Assembly: GCA_035352635.1 (NCBI GenBank)
Contig: DAOPYA010000003.1
Span: forward strand, 24,167 to 88,166
DNA length: 64,000 nucleotides
Origin: Rifleibacterium sp035352635
GTDB taxonomy: Bacteria; Muiribacteriota; Ozemobacteria; Ozemobacterales; Ozemobacteraceae
Direction: 5' to 3'
Part shown: in pieces, positions 7,468-15,115 of the stretch
Position numbering within the stretch: position 1 is the stretch's first letter
How the letters are laid out: every line of letters begins with the position of its first letter
Position numbers and translations under genes: made by a program
The notes under the pieces: generated by a model
Databases searched by the model: none
Seen by the model: only the letters and a program-made list of their open reading frames with translations
What the model was told of the DNA's origin: nothing

Positions 7468-9144
7468 ATGCTAATGACACGAACAGATTGTAAAATAAGA
7501 GTTACAGGTCTTCTGTTGCTTGCCGGCCTGATTTTATTCTGCTCTGATGCATTTGCATCGCGGCAGCGCATGGAACTGGCCGAACCCGATCATTCATCGA
7601 CGCTTACCGGAGTGCTGGTTGTTGCCCCACTCTTCGAAAAAACCGGAAACGGCTGGGATCCCTACAAACGGGAGTCACAGGATCCGATTGTCGAGTTGTT
7701 CGGCGGTGACGGCAAGATGCTTTCTTATGCCCGCAGCGCTTTTGCCGAAGGCAAAGACCCTGATTATCTGGTCAAATTCAGACAGGTTGCCGGCAAATAT
7801 CTGCAGGGCAGCAAAACCATAGAAGATGCCCTGAAAGCCCGTCAGAAAGCCCGCTGGATAATAAATCGCGAACTCACAAGTGACCCGGGCAGGTCTGAAA
7901 AGGCGGCCAAGCCTGATGCCAAGGCCGTTCTTCAGCAGTGGGTCGAGGAACCGCTGGCTCTGTTGCCGAGAACTCCTATACCCGGCCTTGAATCGACCGG
8001 CCCGCATGCAGTACCTCACCCGCTGGCCGTTTACAACGATAGAAACGAGTGTGTCGCTTTTGACTCGTTCTTTATCGTAATTGCTGATTCAGAAAGGCAC
8101 TCGGCTCAGGAAGTGCCCTTCAATGTTGCCAGATCCGTAGAGAATGACACGCTCGATCTGGTTGTCTGTCATGAAATGGCGCATGGCATCATGTTCGATG
8201 CCTATGGCCGGCCGCATAACACCAAGGTTGGCCGTGGCCCAAGCATTCACGGTCACACGGCCAATCTGATCACCGACCGCGAAAAAGCCTGGCTTGAAGG
8301 CTGGGCCGAAGCTTTTGAGGCTTTTTACGGACGCAACCGCAAGATTACCCGACTCGGCGAATCACATTATGGCATTGCCTCGTTTCTCATTGACCGTCAG
8401 GATTCAGTGCGCCGCGACCGCTGGCTATGGCTGACCGGAAAAGCGAATAAGGCCGCGCAGATGAAAAATGCCGCGCAGATGATGGCCAGCGAAGGCGTTA
8501 TCGCCGGACTGTTTTTCGATATTCTCTCGAACCGGGCTCTGGTTTCGCCTTTTGAAAAATCGATCACCGTTATGGTCAGGCGCAACCCCAAAGATTTTGC
8601 AGCATTCGTCAATGCCTGGCTGGAACTCTTTCCCGGCGACCGCCGCACTATACTGCGTATTGTGCTTGAACATACCAGGTATGCTACTTTCGATCCTTCG
8701 GTAACTGCTCTTTACCAGGAATTTTACCGCGTGCGCCGTGCCCTGCAGACACGCGAAGGCAGCAATAGCGAAGCTCTGGTTGCCGAAAAGGCATATTTAA
8801 AAGCCAAAGAAGAAGCTTTCGCCAAGGCTCTTGCCGGCGCCGACCCCTTTTCCGCGCTCCCCCCCCAACTCTGGATCGGCATCGAAAATCTTACCCGAAA
8901 AGACGGCAGGGTAACCCGCATGGCCAGATTGAACATCGATCTAAACAGTGTCGATGCATTTCTGCTCGAATACTCAGGCTTGTTTGAAAAACCTCAAATC
9001 GCAGAATTTCTGGCAACTCGCGATAAACAGGGATTTTTTCGCGGCAACCCCATCGAAGTGTTGCGCAGCTTTTTCGGCGCTGAGCGCTGGAAAAACCTGC
9101 CCGACGAGGGCGTTAAATTTTACCCCGAACTTCTCCTGCCTTAG
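7468..9144 (+). CDS. Exported HExxH metalloprotease with C-terminal helix-hairpin-helix (paralogue 1)
   Basis: 558 residues from the ATG at 7468, chosen because AGGAAG lies 9 nt upstream and a signal peptide follows (VTGLLLLAGLILFCSDAFA). The zincin motif is HEMAH, His235/Glu236/His239. A conserved EGWAEAFE stretch at 277-284 about 40 residues later offers the third, glutamate ligand, as in gluzincins. From about 488 the sequence DLNSVDAFLLEY...FLATRDKQGFF resembles the ComEA/T2SK helix-hairpin-helix. It is a clear paralogue of the next gene, with shared motifs (RQD-RRDR, HExxH, EGWAEAFE.-YG). It is probably a periplasmic or secreted peptidase; the substrate is unknown. Confidence 0.75.
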   Translation: MLMTRTDCKIRVTGLLLLAGLILFCSDAFASRQRMELAEPDHSSTLTGVLVVAPLFEKTGNGWDPYKRESQDPIVELFGGDGKMLSYARSAFAEGKDPDYLVKFRQVAGKYLQGSKTIEDALKARQKARWIINRELTSDPGRSEKAAKPDAKAVLQQWVEEPLALLPRTPIPGLESTGPHAVPHPLAVYNDRNECVAFDSFFIVIADSERHSAQEVPFNVARSVENDTLDLVVCHEMAHGIMFDAYGRPHNTKVGRGPSIHGHTANLITDREKAWLEGWAEAFEAFYGRNRKITRLGESHYGIASFLIDRQDSVRRDRWLWLTGKANKAAQMKNAAQMMASEGVIAGLFFDILSNRALVSPFEKSITVMVRRNPKDFAAFVNAWLELFPGDRRTILRIVLEHTRYATFDPSVTALYQEFYRVRRALQTREGSNSEALVAEKAYLKAKEEAFAKALAGADPFSALPPQLWIGIENLTRKDGRVTRMARLNIDLNSVDAFLLEYSGLFEKPQIAEFLATRDKQGFFRGNPIEVLRSFFGAERWKNLPDEGVKFYPELLLP

Positions 9145-9196
9145 CTGGGAAGTAATTACCGATGGGCGCCATGGTTCAAAAAATCTAAACCCGTTC

Positions 9197-9225
9197 CCCG
9201 AAAAATAGCGACGCTATTTTTCGGG
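9197..9225. repeat. Perfect 13-bp inverted repeat between the two metalloprotease genes
   Basis: Arms 9197-9209 and 9213-9225 (CCCGAAAAATAGC and its complement) enclose a GAC loop. There is no T-run after it on either strand, so it is not a textbook terminator. It lies 50 nt after the first gene and just before the promoter of the second, so it may end the first transcript or stabilise its 3' end. Confidence 0.7.
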
Positions 9226-9238
9226 CGACGGGGTACCA

Positions 9239-9267
9239 TTGACGGTTTCTAATTTTATCAGTAAAAT
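9239..9267 (+). promoter_or_regulatory. Sigma70-like promoter of metalloprotease paralogue 2
   Basis: TTGACG (9239-9244), a 17-nt spacer and TAAAAT (9262-9267). The predicted start of transcription near 9274 gives a leader of about 25 nt that contains AGGAGG (9285-9290). Confidence 0.65.
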
Positions 9268-9298
9268 ACTAAGATAATCTCATCAGGAGGGCCAGACA

Positions 9299-11074
9299 GT
9301 GAAATTTCGCCTTAAAAATGCCTTTGCAGTGCTTCTCACCGCCGGAACCATCTATTCAGGAGCAGCTTTCGGCAGAGCGCCGGTTACCAATCTCTCGGGT
9401 GACCCTAGCCCGGTTGATGGTTCAATGGTAATCATGCAGCCAATCACCGTTGGCAAAGGTAACATCGTTGGTGGGCTTATTGGCAAGACCCTCAATATTC
9501 CGAAGCAGGTTAAAATCGATGACGCCGGTTATCTGGTTTTCGCTCTTGCAGCTGATGCCATTCAGGTTAGCCCGGCTGACCCGAAAGGCTACCATGTGGT
9601 AACCGCCCTTCCATACCTTACGGGCAGCAAAGAAATGCAGGATTCTCTCAAACTGAGAAGAACCGCACGCCAGATTCGCTTTCAGGCCCTGAAAGATGCG
9701 ATCAGCAAAACTGACGCCCTGAATGCCGAACAAAAGAAGAGTGTTCTGAATTTTCTGTCGCAGTCGGTCGGCACACCCATGGTTGTTTTGTCAAAATCGC
9801 CGTTGCCGTCATTCATGCCGTCACCGGGGCCATGCATGATTCCGCTTGGCGCCGAAATGGTCGAAAACAAGACTGGCAAGCGCCTTGGCCTTGAAACTTC
9901 AATGATCTGTGTTCTCGATATCGAATCAGAAGGCAAAAAGATTTTCTCGGTCGATGACGCCCTGAAGAACGATACTCTCGACCTGGTGGTTGCCCACGAA
10001 AACGGCCATGCCATCATGTTCGACCTCTATGGCAAACTTTTTCAAAAGATTCAGCGCACTTCTTCGAATGGTCACGATGCCCCGATCATCACTGACGTGG
10101 GTCTTGCCTATGTAGAAGGTTGGGCAGAAGCATTCGAAGCCGTTTATGGGCCTGCAAACCCCAAACTGGCCGAAAAAGACCGCACCAAATACAATATCTC
10201 TGAATTCCTTTACAGCCGCCAGGATCCGATCCGCCGCGACCGCTATGTCTGGGCCAGCAATACCGGCAAAAAAACCGGCGTAATCAAGAATGGCCTGCAG
10301 CTGATGTCAACCGAAGGCGTTCTGGCCGGTTTCTTCTACGATATTCTTACCAGCCGCGCCATTAATGCCCCATACGAAAAATGCGTGCAGACGATGCTGA
10401 CCTCGCCAATGAACTTCATGGAATTCGTCGAAAACTATGTGAAGCTTTTTCCTGAAGATAAAAAAGTCGTCTACCGCATCATGCTCGAAAATTCTCACTA
10501 CGTTACCATGCACGAAAATGCCGCCGAAAGTTACAAGAATTTCTATGAATTCAAGGTAGCCTACACCCAGAAGAAAATTGACAAAGCCGACTACGACAAG
10601 GCCAAAACTCAGTATAAAGCCTATACCGAAGGTCTGTTCGCCGAAGCCATGAAAACTGACAAGGTTTTTGCCAATGTCGGGCCGCAGATGTGGTTCGCCG
10701 GCAAGATCAACCTGACCCAGCTCAAAAAAGAAGCCAGCGCCGTTAAGAAGTATTTCGCCGCCGCCTTCGGCAAAAAAGACGAATATTACGAATTCAGGCT
10801 CGACCTGAATACCGCCACCGCCGACATGTTCAGAATGATCGGTTTTGCCGAAGCCGATGCCGCCAAACTGGTTACCGCACGCGACGAAAAAGGCTTCTTC
10901 ACAGGCAATCCGGTCAGCATCATCAAGCAGACTGTCGGTGATGAGCGCTTTGCCAAATACAATGCCGTTCTCAATCTGGCTCCTTATGACCACCAGAAAG
11001 CCGACGTCATTGCCCAGTATAAAGAACAATCTCTGGCCATGTGGCCCGAAGATATTGCCAAACTCGGCAAGTAA
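9299..11074 (+). CDS. Exported HExxH metalloprotease with C-terminal ComEA-like helix-hairpin-helix (paralogue 2)
   Basis: 591 residues, starting with GTG 8 nt after AGGAGG. A signal peptide (AFAVLLTAGTIYSGAAFG) leads. The zincin motif is HENGH with His233/Glu234/His237; EGWAEAFE begins at 273. The C-terminus from about 501 (DLNTATADMFRMIGFAEAD...VTARDEKGFF) matches the ComEA-type helix-hairpin-helix repeat closely. It has its own promoter and terminator. Together with the upstream paralogue it looks like a tandem duplication that has diverged. The combination of an exported peptidase and a helix-hairpin-helix is unusual; the function is not known to me. Confidence 0.78.
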   Translation: MKFRLKNAFAVLLTAGTIYSGAAFGRAPVTNLSGDPSPVDGSMVIMQPITVGKGNIVGGLIGKTLNIPKQVKIDDAGYLVFALAADAIQVSPADPKGYHVVTALPYLTGSKEMQDSLKLRRTARQIRFQALKDAISKTDALNAEQKKSVLNFLSQSVGTPMVVLSKSPLPSFMPSPGPCMIPLGAEMVENKTGKRLGLETSMICVLDIESEGKKIFSVDDALKNDTLDLVVAHENGHAIMFDLYGKLFQKIQRTSSNGHDAPIITDVGLAYVEGWAEAFEAVYGPANPKLAEKDRTKYNISEFLYSRQDPIRRDRYVWASNTGKKTGVIKNGLQLMSTEGVLAGFFYDILTSRAINAPYEKCVQTMLTSPMNFMEFVENYVKLFPEDKKVVYRIMLENSHYVTMHENAAESYKNFYEFKVAYTQKKIDKADYDKAKTQYKAYTEGLFAEAMKTDKVFANVGPQMWFAGKINLTQLKKEASAVKKYFAAAFGKKDEYYEFRLDLNTATADMFRMIGFAEADAAKLVTARDEKGFFTGNPVSIIKQTVGDERFAKYNAVLNLAPYDHQKADVIAQYKEQSLAMWPEDIAKLGK

Positions 11075-11093
11075 TCGCTGCAAGTCACTCACT

Positions 11094-11124
11094 ACCGGCC
11101 GCTCCATCAGGGGCGGCCGGTTTT
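11094..11124 (+). terminator. Intrinsic terminator after metalloprotease paralogue 2
   Basis: GC-rich stem with arms CCGGCCGC (11095-11102) and GCGGCCGG (11113-11120), a 10-nt loop and an immediate TTTTATTT tail. Confidence 0.88.
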
Positions 11125-11126
11125 AT

Positions 11127-11155
11127 TTGCAGCCCTTTCGGGCAGCGGTTATAAT
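11127..11155 (+). promoter_or_regulatory. Sigma70-like promoter placing the transcript start at the glycosyltransferase ATG
   Basis: TTGCAG (11127-11132), a 17-nt spacer and a perfect TATAAT (11150-11155). Transcription would begin at about 11162, directly at the ATG at 11163, and no Shine-Dalgarno sequence is present. Confidence 0.7.
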
Positions 11156-11162
11156 CTGAAAC

Positions 11163-12305
11163 ATGCGCATATTAATCAATGCGGTCTCAGCGAGGGCCGG
11201 CGGCGGGGTTTCTTACCTGATCAACCTGCTGCAGTTTTTGCCGCGTCTCTGCCCCGACGACCAGTTTTTAGCCGTATTACCCACCATCAAACTGCCGGTG
11301 CAGATTGCCCCGCACCCGAATCTTGAAATTCAAACAATCCCCGAGGCTTCGGGCAATGTTTTTCTGCGTTTTTTATGGGAAAACACTGACCTTATCGACT
11401 TATGCCACAGCTGGAAAGCCGACCTGCTGTTCTGCGTAGCCAATTTCATGCCATTGCGCAACCCCGGGGTTCCGGTGGCGGTGATGGTGCAGAATGTCGC
11501 CCCTTTAACCGCGAGGGTTCTTGATCTGATGCGCACATATGAGTCGGCGGCGGGCTATGCCCGGATGCTGCTGGCTCAGAAGCTCACCCTCTACTCGGCC
11601 CGCCATGCCAGCCAGGTCATCGCCCTGTCACAATCTGCGGCCGAGCTGATCAAGGAATGGGTGCCCGAAAGCAACCCGGAGTATCTGTATCACGGGATCT
11701 CTGAAATTTTCAACCCTTCGGCCCCGAGGCCCGGCGCTGCCGGCACCGCACCTTACCTGCTTTATGTTTCAAATCTCTATGTGTATAAAGGGCTTGAATA
11801 TCTGGTGCGGGCAATGGCAGCCAACCCTGACCTGCCGGGCATATTCATCGCGGGCAAGGTTTATGACCCGGGGTTTCATAAGATGATCGTCAGGCAGATT
11901 GCGGCCAGCAAGCTTGAGAATCGCATCATTTTTCTCGATGCGGTCGCCTATCATGAACTTCCCGGCTGGTATGCACATGCCGCTGCCATGGTTTACACTT
12001 CATGGTGTGAGAACTGCCCAAATATTCTGCTTGAAGCGATGGCCTGCGGCTGCCCGGTCGTTGTCATGCGCACCGGGCCGATGCCTGAAATATGCGGGCC
12101 GGCGGCTTTTTATGCCGAACCTTTTGACGCGGGTTCTCTGGCAGCAGCGATAAGGTCAGCACTCGCTGCCGACCGCGAGCAATGCGGCGGCGAACTCGCC
12201 AGAAGAGCCGCGACCTTCACCTGGGAAAACTCAATGCAACAGCACGCCCGCATCTTTTCGGCAATGAGCAAACCGGGCAGAAGCATAGAGCCGTCTGCCC
12301 GGTAA
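11163..12305 (+). CDS. GT4-family glycosyltransferase
   Basis: 380 residues with the GT-B fold of retaining glycosyltransferases. The N-terminal half carries the usual glycine-rich acceptor loop (SARAGGGVSY). The C-terminal half holds the E-x7-E nucleotide-sugar motif (ENCPNILLE) followed by AMACGCPVV and GPMPEICG. It should move a sugar from an activated donor onto a polysaccharide or lipid at the cytoplasmic membrane face. It stands alone rather than in a polysaccharide cluster. The N-terminal ATG follows a promoter so closely that the mRNA may be leaderless. Confidence 0.88.
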   Translation: MRILINAVSARAGGGVSYLINLLQFLPRLCPDDQFLAVLPTIKLPVQIAPHPNLEIQTIPEASGNVFLRFLWENTDLIDLCHSWKADLLFCVANFMPLRNPGVPVAVMVQNVAPLTARVLDLMRTYESAAGYARMLLAQKLTLYSARHASQVIALSQSAAELIKEWVPESNPEYLYHGISEIFNPSAPRPGAAGTAPYLLYVSNLYVYKGLEYLVRAMAANPDLPGIFIAGKVYDPGFHKMIVRQIAASKLENRIIFLDAVAYHELPGWYAHAAAMVYTSWCENCPNILLEAMACGCPVVVMRTGPMPEICGPAAFYAEPFDAGSLAAAIRSALAADREQCGGELARRAATFTWENSMQQHARIFSAMSKPGRSIEPSAR

Positions 12306-12509
12306 AAGCTTGCTATTTCGATCAGCGTTGTCTCTGCCAGCCTGTTTCCCACCAGGTGCGTGAATTAGCACGGCACAGGGGAAGCTGGTTTTCATGGTTG
12401 CCAGCTGGCGCGAGGGCGAGTGAGCCATGACTGGCGGCTACCGATGAGTGGGATGCAGCGTTCTGCCGCCTGCTGAGGTAGAATTCAGAAAATAGTGAAT
12501 ATCTTAACA

Positions 12510-12791
12510 TCACCTGCTCCTGTCTACAAAGCCTGGCCATGGGCCGGGGCGGTTGCTGCGGCAGAGTTCTTCGAGTTCGATCTCTAGTTCGCGCAGTTTT
12601 CGATCAATAACGTTTAAGCGATCGATTTCTTCACGACACTTTTCTGAAATTTCGCTTTCAACGATCTTTTCTTCGCGTTTAAGTGCTTCGATAGAATTTT
12701 GTATGAGCTTCAACCGCAGCTTTTCTTCATTATTGAGCTGCAGATCGCCTTCTGGTTCACGGGTTTTGAACAACGGGACAAGTACACCCAT
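12510..12791 (-). CDS. Small coiled-coil protein of unknown function
   Basis: 93 residues. GGAGGG lies 6 nt upstream of the ATG at 12791, which supports a real gene. Residues about 20-75 are highly charged with a heptad-like pattern (KLIQNSIEALKREEKIVE, then ELEIELEEL), predicting a long coiled coil. There is no signal peptide and no cysteine pair. It is a lone minus-strand gene between two plus-strand units; the 204 nt downstream (12306-12509) show no convincing gene. I do not recognise the family. Confidence 0.6.
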   Translation of the reverse strand: MGVLVPLFKTREPEGDLQLNNEEKLRLKLIQNSIEALKREEKIVESEISEKCREEIDRLNVIDRKLRELEIELEELCRSNRPGPWPGFVDRSR

Positions 12792-12944
12792 GTATAACCC
12801 TCCGTCTGAATATGATTAGCCGCCGACTTATTACAACGACCACTAATTTATCGACCGGTGCCGCTATTTTAATTAGCATTTGCTGCTTGCCTTGACCGGG
12901 TGTTTAGGTTAGATTTTCAGCAAATGCAATTAAAGGAAGCAAAC

Positions 12945-14039
12945 ATGACCTCAAACAATCGCCATTTTCGCGGCATCTTGCTGCTTTTTCTCATCACATT
13001 TTCAGCTGCAATTTTCGCTCAGAACCCGGTGCAGCCCCGCAATATTATTTTTATGATCGGCGATGGCATGGGAATCGCCCACATAACCGCAACCCGCATC
13101 GAACGAGGGCCACTGCAACTTGAGCGCTTCAAGGTTCTGGGCATGAGCATGACCCATTCTGCCGACAATTATGTGACCGATTCAGCGGCGGCCGGCACTG
13201 CTCTATCGACTGGGAGCAAAACCAACAACGACATGGTCGGGCAGACTCCTGACGGCCGACCCCTGAAAAACCTCATGGAATACGCCCGCGAAGCTGGCAA
13301 AGCAACGGGAATCGCAGTAACCAGCATTCTGCCGCATGCGACTCCGGCCGCTTTTTCAGCCCATCACCAGGCGCGCTACCATTACGATATAATTTCTGAA
13401 CAGCAGATTAACTCAGGTCTTGATGTAATGATCGGCGGGGGGCTATGCAACTATTACCCCAAATCGGTAACGGGAAGCCGGCGCAAAGACGATAAACACC
13501 TGCTCAACGAACTGCGCAAAAAAATGCCGGTTATTCTTAGTATTGAAACCTTACGAAAGATTAAAGCACCGCCGCAACTGGCAGCCATTCTGGCGATGGG
13601 TCATCTGCCCCCGGCCGGCAAGCGCAATTACTCGCTCGGCGAACTGACTGATAAAGCTGTCGAAGCTCTCAGCCGCGACCCTGAAGGTTTCGTACTCATG
13701 GTAGAAGGCTCGCAGATCGATCTGGCCGCCCACGATAAAGACATGCCGCGCATTATTTCAGAGGTCGCCGATTTTGATACTGCCATAAAAGCCGCCCTGG
13801 ATTTTGCAGAAAAAGACGGAAACACGCTGGTTGTGGTGACCGCCGACCACGAAACCGGCGGCATCACCTTGCCGATGAACACCATTGAAAACGGCAAAAT
13901 CAGCAAACCCACTTTTTCGAGCGACAACCATACGGCGGCTATGGTGCCAGTTTTTGCGTTCGGGCCAGGTGCCGAAAACTTTGCCGGCATTCAGAATATC
14001 GAAGCAGTTGGCAAAAAGCTGATCGAGCTGGTCAGGTAA
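12945..14039 (+). CDS. Alkaline phosphatase
   Basis: 364 residues from the ATG at 12945, which has AAGGAAG 7 nt upstream and a signal peptide behind it (GILLLFLITFSAAIFA). The longer ORF start would extend the n-region needlessly. Metal site MIGDGMG (Asp40) and nucleophile motif VTDSAAAGTAL (Ser80) are present, followed by the late VTADHETGG metal-binding segment. It is a compact PhoA-type enzyme that should release phosphate from monoesters in the periplasm. It is 2 nt upstream of the CXXC peptide gene, so it seems to lead a three-gene unit with redox membrane proteins. A TTGACC at 12892 may be part of its promoter, but no good -10 follows. Confidence 0.92.
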   Translation: MTSNNRHFRGILLLFLITFSAAIFAQNPVQPRNIIFMIGDGMGIAHITATRIERGPLQLERFKVLGMSMTHSADNYVTDSAAAGTALSTGSKTNNDMVGQTPDGRPLKNLMEYAREAGKATGIAVTSILPHATPAAFSAHHQARYHYDIISEQQINSGLDVMIGGGLCNYYPKSVTGSRRKDDKHLLNELRKKMPVILSIETLRKIKAPPQLAAILAMGHLPPAGKRNYSLGELTDKAVEALSRDPEGFVLMVEGSQIDLAAHDKDMPRIISEVADFDTAIKAALDFAEKDGNTLVVVTADHETGGITLPMNTIENGKISKPTFSSDNHTAAMVPVFAFGPGAENFAGIQNIEAVGKKLIELVR

Positions 14040-14041
14040 GT

Positions 14042-14203
14042 ATGCTTAAAGCAACAGGTCGGGCCGGTCAGGTTCAGGTTTCAACCATAATCACGCTTTT
14101 GCTGGCGTTGATTCTGATATTCATCGGCTTCAGCAACGGCGAACATCGCAGCTATTTTCAGAAAGCGGTCATGATATGCACTCAATGCATCGGCCTGGGC
14201 TAA
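14042..14203 (+). CDS. CD1871A-like CXXC-motif small membrane protein
   Basis: 53 residues, ATG at 14042 and TAA at 14201-14203. One membrane helix (about 15-30, IITLLLALILIFIGF) is followed by a short tail that ends YFQKAVMICTQCIGLG. The terminal C-x2-C-I-G-x-G is the hallmark of the small CD1871A-type proteins that accompany NapH-like ferredoxins. It overlaps the next gene by 28 nt in another frame and starts 2 nt after the phosphatase. It is likely a redox or assembly partner of the polyferredoxin; the activity is unknown. Confidence 0.8.
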   Translation: MLKATGRAGQVQVSTIITLLLALILIFIGFSNGEHRSYFQKAVMICTQCIGLG

Positions 14204-15102
14204 AAATCAGATTCTGGTCGCAGATTGCGGCAACCATCAGCAGCAATGCCTATCTGATCGGTTTTAAAACCGGAAATATTTACACCGGGGTGTTGAAGCA
14301 TGGCTGTGTTCCGACACTCAACTGCTACAGTTGCCCGGCAGCGCTTTTTGCCTGCCCGATCGGTGCCATGCAGGTCACAGTAGCCGGTGCCGGCGGGCTT
14401 GATCTGACAGCGTTGCCCACAATAGGGGCGCGTCTAACCGCAATTTCGACCTCTCTGCCACTTCTGGTTATTGGTTTTCTAGCCCTGATCGGCAGCATTG
14501 TGGGTCGAGCTGCATGTGGCTGGGCATGCCCATTCGGCTGGTTTCAGGAACTGCTGAACCGCATTCCGACGCCTAAATTCAACGGGCCAAAGGTTTTTAA
14601 ATATCTCAAGTATGTGATTCTGATCGTTTTTGTTTTTTTGCTGCCAGCTTTCTGGCTCGATGAATACGACGGTGGTGAACCATCTTTCTGCAAATACATC
14701 TGCCCGGCCGGCACACTCGAAGGCGGGGTGCCTCTGGCCATACTGCAACCGTCGCTGCGCAGCCAGCTCGGGTGGCTGTTTACCTGGAAAGCCACTCTGC
14801 TTGGCATTATACTTCTGGCGGCAGTTTTTATCAGGCGGCCCTTCTGCCGCTGGGTCTGCCCGCTCGGTGCTTTTTATGGGCCATTCAACCGGGTCAGCCT
14901 CTTCAAGATTGAGTTTAACAAAGCTGGCTGTATTGAATGTGGCGCCTGTTCGCGTGCCTGCCCGGTCAGCCTTGACGTACCACGCGAAGTCGATTCGGCA
15001 GAATGTCTTCGCTGCCTTGAATGCCGCGATGTCTGCCCGAAAAGCCTGCTCAAAATCTCAACTAGAGCATCTTCAGCATGCCCTGAGCTGAAACAGCAAT
15101 AA
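14176..15102 (+). CDS. NapH/MauN-type membrane polyferredoxin
   Basis: 308 residues with about five membrane segments. Cysteine motifs visible include NCYSCP near 50, GWACPFGW, CRWVCPLGAF (both NapH hallmarks), and a C-terminal pair of [4Fe-4S] sites in CIECGACSRACP and CLRCLECRDVCP. It should move electrons across or along the cytoplasmic membrane. The terminal reductase it serves is not in the window. The start overlaps the CXXC peptide gene, suggesting coupling. It converges on the M48 gene with only 13 nt between. Confidence 0.85.
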   Translation: MHSMHRPGLKIRFWSQIAATISSNAYLIGFKTGNIYTGVLKHGCVPTLNCYSCPAALFACPIGAMQVTVAGAGGLDLTALPTIGARLTAISTSLPLLVIGFLALIGSIVGRAACGWACPFGWFQELLNRIPTPKFNGPKVFKYLKYVILIVFVFLLPAFWLDEYDGGEPSFCKYICPAGTLEGGVPLAILQPSLRSQLGWLFTWKATLLGIILLAAVFIRRPFCRWVCPLGAFYGPFNRVSLFKIEFNKAGCIECGACSRACPVSLDVPREVDSAECLRCLECRDVCPKSLLKISTRASSACPELKQQ

Positions 15103-15115
15103 TAATCGCCCTGTA

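Noticed and set aside
10307..11107. Long minus-strand frame of 266 codons
   Set aside because: It lies antisense to the second metalloprotease and has a repetitive Gly/Phe/Val composition typical of a shadow frame.
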